Assembly: GCA_026874595.1 (NCBI GenBank)
Contig: CM049310.1
Coordinates: 34,101,558-34,165,557 of the forward strand
Source: Sipunculus nudus
Taxonomy: Eukaryota > Annelida > Sipuncula > Golfingiida > Sipunculidae
DNA: 64,000 nucleotides
Direction of reading: 5' to 3'
Below the pieces are notes generated by a model. That model did not search any database. It was not told the origin of the DNA and saw only the letters and a program-made list of their open reading frames with translations. This document shows, one piece after another, positions 24,971 to 36,547 of this stretch; within the stretch, counting starts at the first letter, position 1; every line of letters starts with the position of its first letter. A program made the translations under genes and the position numbers.

Positions 24971-25056
24971 TTGGTTATACAGAAAAGGATATATACTAAA
25001 CAATCTCCATATATTGGTTATACAGAAAAGGATATATACTAAACAATCTCCATATA
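24971..25056 (+). repeat. Exact 43-bp tandem duplication
   Basis: Two identical copies beginning TTGGTTATACAGAAAAGG, at 24971-25013 and 25014-25056. Zero divergence implies a very recent event or an assembly artefact. Confidence 0.97.
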
Positions 25057-26535
25057 CGCTTTTAAATGATATTGCCAGATAATCCTTGCCCGACTTCCTA
25101 AGATATTCACAAGTACTGACAGAGCGTCCTTTCTGAGGCACTAAAACGTGACCCAGACTGGGTCATGAAAGGTTTTCTATATTTCAGGAACTTAGGTGAA
25201 CAAAAAGGTACCGCTTTGAATTTAACTCGTTTCGTTTCTTGGTAGAGCTCGTCACCGTTCTCGTTCAATACGAGTAACGATTCGAGTATGGGTCAGAGTG
25301 CTTATTATCTGAGAATACATGGAAACTACCGGGGAAATTACATTTTCGACCGACATTGATGTAACAGAAATCAATTTTTAAAACGTTAATCCTTTTAAAA
25401 TCATCCCTGGGAAAGGGATCTCCTATTTTCAACCTGGTCAATATGTCCCACACTCTATCTTTGCTTCATGGCTTTTTGTTTTTGCCACCCTAAGAAATAA
25501 TACAAGTGGCAAATACGTACTTATATGTAAATTATTGCTTCATACATATCTTAAAGAAATTTATTTCACAAAGTATTATGTCCCGGACCGTGTTCCTTTG
25601 GTTCAACATTAATTAATCTTCAAGCTCGTAATGACTGGTATCATAATCAATACGAGAGTGAAGGTTATAATTACCTACATAGAGGTTTATTTATCTATAC
25701 TCTAATTGACGGTGGGTGCAATAGACTTCTGAAACGGCACTCCGCTGTTGCAGCGTCTCGGACATGCGTGGTTTGGACCTGCACTCTCGGGAATGAAGCA
25801 AAGGACATATGTCATGTGAGGGGGATAGGGCATTTCCCTTATTTCTCCAGAAACCCAGAGATATTCCACATTATTTATCGATGGGGCTATCGCAGCACCA
25901 TTGTTGGCAACTACGGTTGTATATCAAGACAGAAACAAGTTTGTTTCTAACCGACCGGCTGTTTGGTTTCTATCACAAGAAGAGGACAAACAGTTCCAGA
26001 TGAGGATTTAGAATTAGTCGTATTTTAAGTATAGATAACGCTTAGTCCAAAACAAAAATAGAAAAAGTTCCCTACTATCACCAATATATAGCTGCTTTCG
26101 ACCTTCATGTTATTGTCTGGTCAGGTTTAACGAAGCCTTTAAGACAACATTATGTTTCATGGTGTTCGCAGAAGCATACAACACTGGGTGATATCTTTAA
26201 AATTTTCCGAAGACTCCTCGAATCAGACATTACAAAATGTTCAGTTGTTTCTAGATCATCAACAAACACTTTGGTTCTATTAATAAAATAAGAGGGTCTG
26301 AAATATGCCTTGTCTTTCAGCCAATTTTTAATAATTTACAAATTGTCTTTAGACATGTTATTCCTATGGCCTATGCTGCAAAAGGTTCACCTGTCCACGG
26401 TGTGTATTGTCGTGTTATCTGTTAATATTACTGCCACTCCTCGTTGTATCAAAGCGCATTCTGTCGCATTTTGGGTTGACACCGAATTGGTACTGAAGTG
26501 CGAAATACTGAGCGGATAGGACAAGGGAGTATTAT
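25057..26535. other. Intergenic, no gene recognised
   Basis: A short perfect stem TGACCCA-GAC-TGGGTCA lies near 25150. Frames at 25768-26003 overlap each other in two phases and look non-coding. Confidence 0.5.
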
Positions 26536-26557
26536 AAAGGAGGGCCAATACTAATCG
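26536..26557 (+). repeat. SINE target-site duplication, left
   Basis: Twenty-two bases repeated at 26951-26972 with two mismatches. Confidence 0.85.
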
Positions 26558-26950
26558 GCTTCTGTAGCTCAGGGGTAGAGCACAGAAGTCAGAGACGGGC
26601 TGTCGTGAGTTCGAATCTCAGCTGAGGCGGAGAGATTTTTCACGGTCGACCAAAACCAGGTTGAGCGCTCTGCAAGCTCAATCGAAAGACTATGCCCAAC
26701 GGCCGTGTTTCACTCACAAACGGGTGCGCCTTTCGGGAGAATTTCGGAGATATGACTCCGCAAGGGGGGTAATTACACACCAGGGTCCCACAGATGCAGT
26801 TGGCCTGGTTATAAAATGAGAGGAAGCGTGTAATACTGCCCTGTAATGGAGTCAGAAACAGGAAAGGACTTCTGCAGACATACATATACTAATTTAAGCT
26901 AGCATTAAAAAATGGAGGCGTTTACCTCCAACAATAAAAATATATTTTAA
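26558..26950 (+). mobile_element. tRNA-derived SINE with target-site duplication
   Basis: The head (26558 to about 26630) is a degraded tRNA. It has A box TAGCTCAGGGG at 26565-26575, B box AGTTCGAATCT at 26608-26618, a TGAG/CTCA T-stem and five pairs of an acceptor stem (GCTTC with GAGGC). A body of about 280 bp follows, with no relation to a tRNA. It ends in a small hairpin (GGAGG…CCTCC, 26914-26929) and an A/T tail. Flanking direct repeats of 22 bp, AAAGGAG[G/C]GCCAATA…AATCG, lie at 26536-26557 and 26951-26972 and match at 20 of 22 positions. This is the signature of L1-type target-primed insertion. The full structure suggests a complete, moderately old copy. Confidence 0.85.
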
Positions 26951-26972
26951 AAAGGAGCGCCAATAATAATCG
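26951..26972 (+). repeat. SINE target-site duplication, right
   Basis: Pairs with 26536-26557. Confidence 0.85.
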
Positions 26973-27865
26973 ATTACCAAGGGATTTATATTAACAACGT
27001 TTGCTTAAGCAGGAACATTTGCTCAAAATAAATGTGGCTTGTTTTTAAAGAATACCTGACACAAAAATGATGAAATGATAATGCAAATGCTTGAGCATTT
27101 TCATTTTCATTATATCAATAATTTTTAAAATAAAATAAATTTTACTTTATTTAACATCTTTATGCCAAAATATTAAGATTTTCTTCCAGCAATTACTGAA
27201 ACAAAAAAAAACTAAGTCTCGTCTTCAGCAAATAATAAACTCCACCACCGTTTACAGAGTGGTTAGAATTAGTTAATGAGGACACTGAAAGGGTACGCTG
27301 TAATGTCTGGATAGGAAGCTATCAATAGCAGCAATTTATTCTTTGTGAATCAGTGTCAGACTTTCCTCTAAGTTCTAAAATATGACAGAGATATGGAATT
27401 GCCATGTTTTCCATTCCGGTGTAATCCCTGAATTTTTAAGTTGATTTCAGATTACCCCCGGGGGTAGTATCAACGTAATTACAGGTTACCCCCACACTAA
27501 TCAGATTACCTCTGATTTTACCAAATGATGAATTCTTATTCTTTAAATTCATGATATTTTAATTAAACAAACCACGGAAACGTTCGAGATATAAAAGCTG
27601 GAATCAATCAATGAAAATTAAAATTATATACATCATCAAAGCACATTACAGAATACATACAAGATTTACACAAACGTTCAGCATTTGTTACGAAACCCAT
27701 AAGAAAGAAATAATAAGAATTTATACAATTTATTTAAACATGAATAAACAACTATTTTGAGGGGGTAAGTTATGATCGATTCCAAGTTACCGGGAGTATT
27801 CTCAAACTGCTACACCGGGAAGTCTAGATCAGGTCTGGGTAATAGCATTAAGGCACTGGTGACAT
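26973..27865. other. Intergenic with GGGGTAA-type repeats
   Basis: Around 27449-27512 the motif CAGATTACCCCC and its relatives occur three times (AGATTACCCC, AGGTTACCCC, AGATTACCTC). An opposite-strand version (GGGGGTAAGTTATGATC, CAAGTTACCGGG) lies at 27760-27795. The same motif family is clustered at 42826-42945. Confidence 0.45.
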
Positions 27866-28012
27866 CTATATGGCATTCTCTCCGGAAGGAACCGATGGCG
27901 TTCCGGAGAGTTTAAACCAGACGCCGTCCGGCTCCGGTTGACATAAATTATTGTTATAATGAAGCACCTCAGCACCTGTCGGTAAGGCACCAGACATGAA
28001 CATTCCGCAATT
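27866..28012 (-). CDS. Candidate terminal exon of an unidentified protein
   Basis: On the minus strand TTTATTTTCATGCAG ends at 28013 and looks like a splice acceptor. The frame continuing from it, starting NCGMFMSGALPTG, runs 48 codons to a TAG at 27866-27868. The peptide is rich in Gly, Pro and Asn with two Cys and a GVWFKLSG stretch, which reads like an extracellular module rather than random A+T-rich sequence. No known domain was recognised and no partner exon was found. The frame is also open for 20 codons upstream, so the acceptor is not proven. Weak call. Confidence 0.2.
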   Translation of the reverse strand, partial: NCGMFMSGALPTGAEVLHYNNNLCQPEPDGVWFKLSGTPSVPSGENAI

Positions 28013-28889
28013 CTGCATGAAAATAAACTCATCAGTATAATATTCATTATACCGCCACGCCCACATGAACAAACTCTTGATATTTTTGTTGTAGTTTTAG
28101 TTTTCATTTGTCCAGAAAGAGGCATTTCGTTTAGAGGTTTCCCCACCTCAATAGGCATGAGGTATTTACTCTGTTTTTATACTCATTGCTTTTCTCTTCG
28201 ATCGAGGATGATGAGTGAAAATAAATTTATCCGTTTTTCAAATATCATACCTGGAAATAATTGTGACCTTTTCTTCTCTCTTATTTGTATGCAGACCTTA
28301 TTTGCCATGGCTCTGGCTTGATTAAATTTGGTCAGATTATGACTTTGCCGGGCGTCCTCCTCTCAGAATTCTAGACAAACGTCATAAAAAATGTCAGAAC
28401 GATTAGGATAAACGTTTCACAAATGCTTTGTTAACCACATATGGGCAAATTCATAAATTAGGAATTCCTAATATGGAAAAAAAAATTCATAAATCGATTT
28501 TCAGTTTGTGTATCTTTCTGCCTCTATGAATTATCTTGGTACCGTGTTCATATTAGAGTTGTTATAATAACAGTCCCCTGGTACGTTTTTCATTACAATA
28601 TTAGACATAGACATTATAAATAGGTCCATTTGGACATATTTTGGTGCTCTCCTTGAAGGTATGTTGGGACAGAAACTGGTATATTAACTATTTATGGACT
28701 TCCAGTTCACTCTTGTACTTACGTGTATTATATTAAACACATATGGAGATAAACAACATCACTTAACAATTTAAAAGTCCCACAAGCGCTGCTTGAAAGT
28801 GTGGTACATATTTTAAAGTTCAGAATTCCAGTTATGGGCAAATTAAAGTGAAAATATTACACTCTTGTACGTACCTTTCTGCCTAACTA
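28013..28889. other. Intergenic, no gene recognised
   Basis: A+T-rich, up to the TA where the pogo-type element is inserted. Confidence 0.5.
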
Positions 28890-30104
28890 CAGTGGAACCC
28901 CACAATTACGACCACCCTGGGGACTGAGCAAAGTGGTCGTAATTTGGGGGTGGTCGTATTTGTGAAACTCTTACCTTGGTCGCATATATCACGGCGATGT
29001 TTGATATGTGTCAGTTTGTATATATTGTATATCTTTAATGTGAATTATAACAAAATATTTTACTAAGCGGAGAACCTTTATTAGGAATGTTTTATATTGT
29101 GTAGCTGAAAAGAAAACAAAATTGTTTTATATATTTATTCATGATAAAAATGTTTATACATTGACACATACGTAGTGACTGATGATTAACACATAATTAC
29201 ACTAGAGACAATACGAAGATAACCTACTTGAACATATTGAACATAATACGTGGCTGTCATATATTTAGCCCTCCGCCTGAGTATATATTGCGTGCACTTG
29301 AGTTTTAACTGCTGAGCCAGTTGGCGCTGACTGCATCCTGGTGTTTCCGCCTTGATTATCACCACTTTCTCCTTCAAGAAGCCCTCTTTCCGAGGCATGG
29401 TCGCACAACAGCAAGCAATTTAAACGCAAACTGAACCAGTAGAGATATAAACTGACAGCTATTCTGATGAGGCAAGACAACGGATTAGCCCCCATGCAAG
29501 CTTTGTATTTATACATTTGACTGACTGCTCAATACTCAGTGTGAGTAAGGTATGAGCACATTTTGGATTAACTAGATCATTAATTTGACCAATGACGATC
29601 GAACATTATGTGATGAGTAAAAATATTAAGCTCTCACCCCCGCACTTTTGGTAGCTGTAATACAGGTGATCACTGAGGGGCAATTACCATCGCTAGCCCA
29701 AGACCGGCAGACCGGCTCATTAAGTAATCAGCCGATAGTTACCTTCTTTGATCTACAACTTACGCCTCAACGAGTCTCAGCGGGGACACCTAGTCAGGAA
29801 GGGTTACACTATGGTTGGGAACCCTTGTTACCCTCTTTGATCTTTCGTTAAGGCGCCTGTGACAAGGCGCAGCCATTGACTCGTGACAAAAGTTGTTTCA
29901 GTACTTCTCGGCGGTGGTCGCATTAGCGGGGTCGCATTAGCGCTGGGGCCAGGATATCTGGTCGTAATTCTGAATTTAGGGGTGGTCGTAATTTTGAGTC
30001 ATTTTTAAACATAAATAAACTAAAAAAAATTCGGGACCAAGCAAAGTGGTCGTAATTGTGGGGTGGTCGCAATTGTGGGGTGGTCGCAAGGCGGGGTTCC
30101 ACTG
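28890..30104 (-). mobile_element. Pogo/Tigger-type DNA transposon, internally deleted
   Basis: Termini are CAGTGGAACCCC (28890) and its exact reverse complement GGGGTTCCACTG (ending 30104), flanked on both sides by TA (28888-28889 and 30105-30106), the target of Tc1/mariner-pogo elements. Subterminal motifs ACGACCACC/GGTGGTCG recur in both ends: about three on the left and at least five on the right. Typical transposase-binding repeats look like this. The body is 1.2 kb, while an autonomous Tigger is about 2.5 kb or more. It keeps only an N-terminal transposase fragment on the minus strand. Confidence 0.85.
29186..29398 (-). pseudogene. Truncated Tigger/CENP-B-like transposase, N-terminal helix-turn-helix
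   Basis: The frame starts at ATG (29396-29398) with MPRKEGFLKEKVVIIKAE, followed by SQRQLAQQLKLK and YILRRRAKY. This is the layout of the psq/CENP-B N-terminal DNA-binding domain of pogo transposases: MPRK start, KxxII basic helix, then QR-LA-F-VS-T-V-IL. About four residues appear to be lost between the recognition helix and YILRR. Only some 70 residues remain; the second CENP-B helix-turn-helix and the DDE nuclease domain are absent. The orientation and position within the CAGTGGAACC-bounded element support the assignment. Non-functional. Confidence 0.75.
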
Positions 30105-30330
30105 TATATCCACCAAAACAGATGTTTTCACATTGGCCGCCGCCGGGTTCGTCTATACGAAGAACTTCTATGAGACCACATGACCAATCTTTCTGATCTT
30201 TCTGCATAATTATCCGGTCTCATACGAACTTGTCACTCAAACTGAATGGTGGTGCCAACAACAATCCTTTTCACGAAGTGTCCATCTGTGCGTCTGTAAA
30301 GTGATTTTAGGCCTATACCTCAGGATCAGT
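30105..30330. other. Spacer between transposon and repeat array
   Basis: No gene recognised. Confidence 0.4.
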
Positions 30331-31440
30331 TCAATACATTGGGCTGAAATTGTGCATGTCCAAAGATCTTGGATAACACCCATCTCGTACGCAAGCCTGG
30401 TATCAATGCATCGGCCCGAAATTTGGCATGCCCATACTTCTGTCGTATATATGACAGGTGGCGCCACCTATAATCACGCATTTCATAGATACATCCATGG
30501 ATTCATCTCAGGATTGTTTTGACGAATCCGCGTGAAATTTCGCATGTGAAATGATCTCTGATATCCTAATCTCGAACACAAGTAAAGGTTTATGGTTTAT
30601 CTTGTATACAATATTAGTGGCGCCACCTTCAAATGTTTTCGCGTAGCGTCCGTCCAAAAATCTGCTTTTGGTGAAAATTCACATACCTCAGGAGTGGTTG
30701 GATGTATCAGATTGAAAAAGTGCACGTTTATCCGTCTTGGATAGTTCTGTCGTTAATCTGACAGTGGGTGCCATCTTCCGCCCCTTTTTTTCTAGAATAC
30801 ACTGATACCCTTTACTCCGACGTGGCTAGGCGTATCAGCATAAATTGTGTATATACATCTATCTCGGACAGTGGCGCCACCTACAATTTTGTATTTGTAA
30901 AAAATATTTATGCCTTTATCTAGGGATTGGTTTAAATTATCGGTCTAAAATCTACATGCCCATTGATGGTGGATTGCCTAATCTTCCTCTTAAGACTGGT
31001 GGTGTCACCTACAATCATTTTCGCGTTATGTCCATTTTTGCATCTGTTTGGGTGAAAATCACACATATCTCAGGAGGGGTTGGGTGTATTGGCCTGAAAC
31101 TGTGTACGGAAATCTATCTAGAGTAGTTTTCCGGACACAAGACTGGTGGCGCCACCTACAACTATGTTATTGTACAATACATTACATGCATTTATCTCAT
31201 GAGTGTTTGATTATCTTCCTGAAACTTTGCATGTCCACAGATTTTGAAATGGTTTATCTTATATACAAAACTGGTGGCGCCACCTACAATCAATTTTATC
31301 TGACGTCCAACTGCAAGTCTGGTTTGGTGAAAATCACACATATCACACATATCTCGTTCAATATAACAGCCTGAAATTTTGCATGTCCAATCATCTTGAA
31401 TAGCTTTCCCATACAGAAGACGGGTGGTGCAATCTACAAG
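30331..31440 (+). repeat. Array of about eight degenerate GGTGGCGCCACC units
   Basis: The palindromic core GGTGGCGCCACCTACAA, or a variant, is centred near 30463, 30622, 30770, 30876, 31004, 31151, 31279 and 31429 (spacing 106 to 159 bp). Between cores each unit carries CATCTGTTTGGGTGAAAATCACA, CTCAGGAGGGGTTG, a CTGAAATTTTGCATG-type stretch and a TATACAAGACT lead-in. The same unit recurs at 58930-59260 with a regular 127-bp period. Frames crossing the array (30237-31443, both strands) repeat TGGATYN-like words and are by-products. Confidence 0.85.
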
Positions 31441-32496
31441 CACATACTCGTAAAATACATTTATACACTTATCTTAGGTGATAAATCGGTGTTGCAAAGC
31501 ATAATGAAAACTGTGAATCAAATTGAACTATATGTAAGACTTATCTAGAGTAAATGTTATTAAAATGTTTAAATGGAAGATGTCCAAGATAATTGTTCTC
31601 GTATATATAGCAACTTTTTGGGATGAGTTTATTTGCCGCTTTTGTGATATTCTAATCCGCGTATGTGAAAGAATGTATTCATCTGTAAGATAACTGATGC
31701 CCGAAAATATATTTATAAAGACCTCTCACATAATATTAAAATAAACATAAAATAATCATAACACTTTTTAAACGCTCACACGATTGTTTCAAACTCATTA
31801 TTCCTTACCTCCAGGCAATGCTTTTCTGTATTATTTATTTTTTATTTTTGATGAATGTCTAAAAAACGTATCTGCATTTTGAGGTTCAGTTGCGCATTTG
31901 AGTGATGAATGCGTCTATATCCCATCCGTATTTTATCCTGTCTGACCGGTTGACTTAGCGCATTGAAAGGAAGCAGACCTTTCCATTTGCGCTAGAGCTC
32001 AATTTAAACCATTGTTTTGAGTAAACATATCTGGCGGATGACTGATAACTTCGTACGGGACCCTGGGATAATAGCGTGAACTATCAGCAGACATCAGACA
32101 AGGACATATTTTAGACTATCATCAGCATGTGTCAGTTTCTTTGTGTAGCTTACTGTTCCAGAACAAGAATTTGCCCGGCTCAATTACTAGACCCAAATCA
32201 GATATGTTATCCTTATAAAATAATGGTATTAAAATTACTTCAGTGTCCAAGTCCAACGTGTCTGCATGTACATCTCCAAAGGAAACCATTCGATCATCTA
32301 AACCATGCATCGTCTCGTGGATTGGTCCTGCACAAGAAAGCCAATTAAGACTTGCTGCAGGAATCATCTGCTTTAACGCATGTAATTGTTATTTGTTCTC
32401 TTTCAGCATTTTTTATTTGAAGTACGCGTAAAATTTATCCAGGGTTTATCATTTCTGTCCTTTACATTTAAAATTTAAAGAAATAATTGATAGAGA

Positions 32497-32545
<49 letters not shown>

Positions 32546-34539
32546 GATATATATCTTTGTATGTGTTATTTTCGTAAACTCCATTCAAGCGAATGTGCAA
32601 AAAGCATTACTTGATCGTGGTCTAATTCCAAGATCTCATCATTTATTTAAATTCAGACGATTACATTTTGTTTATTATAATTAACAGGTGCAAGGTGTCT
32701 TTGTTGAGTTGGATCTAATTCGCAAGACAGGTAGGAGTTGACAATATATGTCGAGAAGTATTGACATGGGATATGGGAGACAAGGTTGACAGGAACTGAC
32801 ATTGTCTATTGAGATCATACATACATTAATTACGACGGCGGATAAAATTACCCGTATTGATGCCATATCTATGAACGAAAGAGGTACGTCCATAAAAAAA
32901 AGTTTAACGTTACCGCATTACGTTAATGCAAATGACGACACAGTAGAATGCTTAATGTGCAGAAGCTGTTTCTATAAATAAATAGATGCGTAACACACTC
33001 TTTAACATTTTCCCAAATACTTTCCAACCAAATCCATTTGAATTAGAGGGAAATAGCACGACTTTCTTCCACTGAATACGGCATCTGGGGTGACAAAAGT
33101 GGACTGCATGAGAAATGCAATATCGTTTTCTTCTTATCAAGTATAATATGATAATACATGAGAAACACAAATAATGAAATATAATACATATGAAATGTCT
33201 TTTCTAAGACCTAAGCTGAGACCATATACCACCACGGTTTTGTTCCTCTTGTAGTTTCATGGCATGTAGCGGCAGTAATATACCCGAACCAGGACAATCG
33301 GGACAGAGGATTTATCACAGTTGCATCAGGAAGACTGATTAGCAGACAGCTTGAAGATGACTGATTAGCACAGGGGTGCGCTGGAATCGTTACCGTCACA
33401 CGCCAAGCTCAATATGTTCACCCAGTTCTGGGTTTTCCTTAATCCCAGAAAAACGATATTGTGTAACCTGTCTATTTATCTGGGGCATCGTGAGTTCCTT
33501 CAATAAAGCATACCTCCCTCAGCGTAATGTCAGTTTAGTTTGTCCTTGAATCATCATCCCGTGTGGAAATACGAGTTGCGAGTCCCCTCATAGTTAGAGT
33601 CTACTCAGAATATCACAGCATGGTTCACGAAACTGTCGCAATGTGAGGAGTTTTCGCTTGCGTGATTAAGATGCATTTGCTGAATACCCTGAGGCGTTCT
33701 TCGTGTGAGACAATAGAAATCTTCTTTAATTATTTTTTAATAATTCAAAATGAAGAAGAAAATTAAAATCAAAGATGAAAGGACAGGCAGAAAATATCAT
33801 GGTTTTCTCTATTTTTACACTGACCACATCAATTGGAGGGAGTTTCGCTCGCGTGATAAAATTATCTTTTTTGATTACACTGACGTGTCTGATGAGAATG
33901 TTTAATCAAACCAAAGGAAGAAAATTATTATTGAAAATGTAAGTTCCGGCGGTAAATATCACTAATTTGTCGAGTGCATTAAACGCCAAAGGGTGATCTC
34001 ATTTTAGGGTATTTATATTTATTATTGTAAAACAGAAGATACAAACATGCATCAAACAACATGCAAAACGAAATTATTGGTCAAGTTCCTAAATTGTTCA
34101 AATTGACAGGGAAGAACAAAGGTGTCATTTGTAAGATTACAATTCTTGGCTTCGAGCCAGCTCTTGATGGTGAAACCCGGCAGACCGTGCTAAAACAAAC
34201 AGTGGTTGAAACGTAGGCGAGTTAGCACGGCTTAATATAATCACTGTGCAAGGTGTGTAAGCGCACACGCTTAGTCCAGGAACTCTTAATCTGGGGCCAC
34301 CAACTAAATATTTATTTTATAATAGATAATGAAGAAAAATAATATACATGTATGAGAAAAGAATTTAAACCCCAAAGTCTGAATGCTTATTTCAGTTCAG
34401 AAGATCAAACTCTTTTGTTTTCATCAGGAATAAGTGTTCTATATCGTTTCTTCTGCTTATCACGAAAAATAAAGTCAAATCTAAGAAAACTCTCGAGCAA
34501 TATCTGGATCTATAAGTGACCAACCATACATTTTTTTAG
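31441..34539. other. Intergenic, no gene recognised
   Basis: Holds a (TA)n at 32498-32541. Near 33640-33900 two loosely similar blocks begin GGAG…TTTCGCTTGCGTGAT and GGAG…TTTCGCTCGCGTGAT, about 190 bp apart. A short inverted repeat CCGTGCTAA/TTAGCACGG spans about 34185-34240. No coding frame supported. Confidence 0.45.
32498..32541 (+). repeat. (TA)n microsatellite
   Basis: About 44 bp of TA with one C interruption near the start. Confidence 0.95.
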
Positions 34540-34720
34540 CCCAGCTGATTATAAGTCACCTGAGCTATAGTCGTGGTCCTTAGTCCGTCGTCCGTCCGGC
34601 CGTCTGTCCGTTAACAGGGCACGTTTTGAAACCGTTGGACCTAGGAATCCAAAATTTTGCATACAGATGTCCCCAAAATCTCCTACCATACTAAAATTGG
34701 GTCACTAAGACTTCGTTCCT
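34540..34720 (+). repeat. Dispersed repeat with stacked GTCCGTCGTCCG motif
   Basis: Begins TAAGTCACCTGAGCTATAG, then GTCCGTCGTCCGTCCGGCC, then GGCACGTTTTGAAACCGTTG and CCAAAATTTTGCATACAGAT. This layout (ACCTGAGCT head, stacked CGTCC, then an A+T-rich body with AAATTTTGCAT) is a common mollusc intergenic repeat. It is related in style to the 55.5-57.8 kb family. Confidence 0.65.
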
Positions 34721-35388
34721 TCGAGTTTTAAGGTAAAACCTCTTTTTTGCTATTTAAAACCGTTTGTTACAGTTCAAGACTGCCTTATATCAAAACCAAT
34801 GATCTGAATTTAATCAAAGTTTAAATTCGTATTCTTCCATGCGTTTCCTATGTACATACAAACAATTAGGTCAGTATTGCATAATTTGTTGAAATAATGG
34901 GCCCAAATATAATGCACTTTGTAAAAAAAGCAGGATATATGTTTACTCACATAAGAATTACTAATGCAAGAATTGCTAATGCAACAGACGTTTTTTTTTA
35001 GGGTTGTAACTTTATTTAATGAAAATTCAATTGTAAACCGAAAAATATATCTGAATTTCGCAATTTGTTAAGTTATTAGCATGAATATAAAATCAGTACC
35101 TTAAAGTACCAATCTTTGGACACAGTACTTTTTTTTCCTGTAAGAACTTTGGATTTAATTTTCACAGCATGTACACATAAGGATTTAATCTGTTAAAATC
35201 TGAAATTTGAAAATAAAAAACTGCAAAATTAGGCTAGTTATTGATTTTTCTTGTTGTATTCCCTTACATTGAGCTTGATCAGGCTGTCTGCAGCCACAGG
35301 GAGCCTTTCTCTCCCCCCCCCCCCCCTTCTGTTGACAGACCTCTGCTATAAAATAAGATTAATCTTATAATTTCACATTTTATTTCAG
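34721..35388. other. Intergenic with poly-C tract
   Basis: C14 at 35313-35326; no gene recognised. Confidence 0.45.
35313..35326 (+). repeat. Poly-C tract (14 C)
   Basis: Preceded by CTTTCTCT, so it extends a polypyrimidine stretch. Confidence 0.95.
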
Positions 35389-35520
35389 CAACGAGCAGCT
35401 ACAACAGAGACCCCTCCCCCATCCACCCCTTCAATACACAGGACTAATAAACAAGACAAGTCTTATAATTTGAATGTTAAATTAATTCTTTCTGTTGAGA
35501 CAAGATTTAAGAAGGAATAA
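35389..35520 (+). CDS. Very tentative terminal exon
   Basis: TTTCACATTTTATTTCAG (ending 35388) is a good acceptor-like sequence. The frame after it reads QRAATTETPPPSTPSIHRTN and continues to a TAA at 35518-35520, with AATAAA overlapping the stop. It is low-complexity and Thr/Pro-rich with no domain. No upstream exon was found, and chance is a serious alternative. Confidence 0.12.
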   Translation, partial: QRAATTETPPPSTPSIHRTNKQDKSYNLNVKLILSVETRFKKE

Positions 35521-35750
35521 ATACTTTGTAGCATTTCATTCATATCTTTTAAAGTTGGCCGGGCCTAGGTGTGAATAACACTGTTAAACTTAGTTTTAAA
35601 AATCAGGAATATTGGTCAAACTTTGTGAATTTATTTTTAACCCATATGGCCTTATATTTAACGTTTGAAAACTTAATTACCTTCACTCACTATTGTTTAT
35701 GAAATGTAACTTTTACAATAACTTTACAAATGTTCAGCAAAACATTTTTC

Positions 35751-36280
35751 GCCTGTCACGCTTTTTCAGGAATCGACCTGTAATCCCCACTAACCCCATT
35801 TTCATTATATCACCTGTAAGGGAATTTTACTCTGTCAAAAAGAAGGAGAGATTTTAAATTCAAGCGCGGAACACATGACCACATGAATCTTTTAATAGAG
35901 AGCACTTTTCTGTTGAGTGGAAACAAAGAGCTGAGACCCTTTACACGATCACTGTTTTATAGGTTTACAGGTGTGTTGATTTTTATACATTCAGATGTAT
36001 CTTTCCATGATAACCATGGTTTTAATAATTCGGGCGATTTATGGGTTGTTTGAAAAAAAAATTCAAAAGGAAGCCCGGGGCTGGGGGAGGGGGATTGCAC
36101 ACACTTCTAAGGGTCCAATCTATTGGGGACTTTGAAACCCCCGCCAGGAGCTACTAATCAGTCTTTCGTTCATACGTGCACGTTCCATGCGAAACATTGT
36201 TATGGTTCAGAAACACGGATTCACCAGGCGAGTGGCAGAACAATATGCGTTGTCTAGTTCCTATCAGCTCATTACAAAAA
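35751..36280 (+). repeat. Diverged segmental duplication, copy A
   Basis: Matches copy B (36548-37210) in order: CACGCTTTTTCAGGA (35757 against 36554), GGTTTACAGGTGTGTTGAT against GGTTGCAGGTATGTTGAT, TTTCCATGATAACCATGGTTTTAA against a diverged version, and AACACGGATTCACCAGGCGAG against AACACGGGTTTACCTTGCGAG. The offset grows from about 800 to 950 bp, so copy B carries an extra insertion of about 110 bp. Confidence 0.7.
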
Positions 36281-36547
36281 TATGCGTCGGATAGAGCCGT
36301 GGATTTTCCACGGGTGCAACTAGTGATTAATTAATACGGAGTTGGTTTTTTTCTAGACCATCGTTTACCTACATCCTCTATGATTTGGACTTCCAAATGC
36401 GGCACACGAATCGTCGGTGGGCACTTTTAGGACAAGTTTTTTTTCTTTTTTTTTTGCTAGATTATTTCCTATTAAGCAGCATAATAAATATTTTAACTAT
36501 TTCCCTATAAGGTGCCCCTATTTCTGTTGTGCTTCAAAGTCCCCCAC
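36281..36547. other. Spacer between duplication copies
   Basis: No gene recognised; the frame 36417-36635 starts at TTG or GTG and crosses into copy B. Confidence 0.4.

Noticed and set aside
26558-26630. A functional tRNA gene
   Set aside because: Acceptor stem is only partly paired, the anticodon arm does not fold, and it is fused to a long body flanked by a target duplication, so it is the head of a SINE.
29923-30207. 94-codon minus frame at the right end of the Tigger element
   Set aside because: It translates the terminal inverted repeat and its subterminal copies.
30237-31443. Overlapping frames on both strands with repeated TGGATYN-like words, which could look like a repeat protein
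   Set aside because: The words are translations of the palindromic GGTGGCGCCACC nucleotide repeat in both directions, with frequent stops and shifts.
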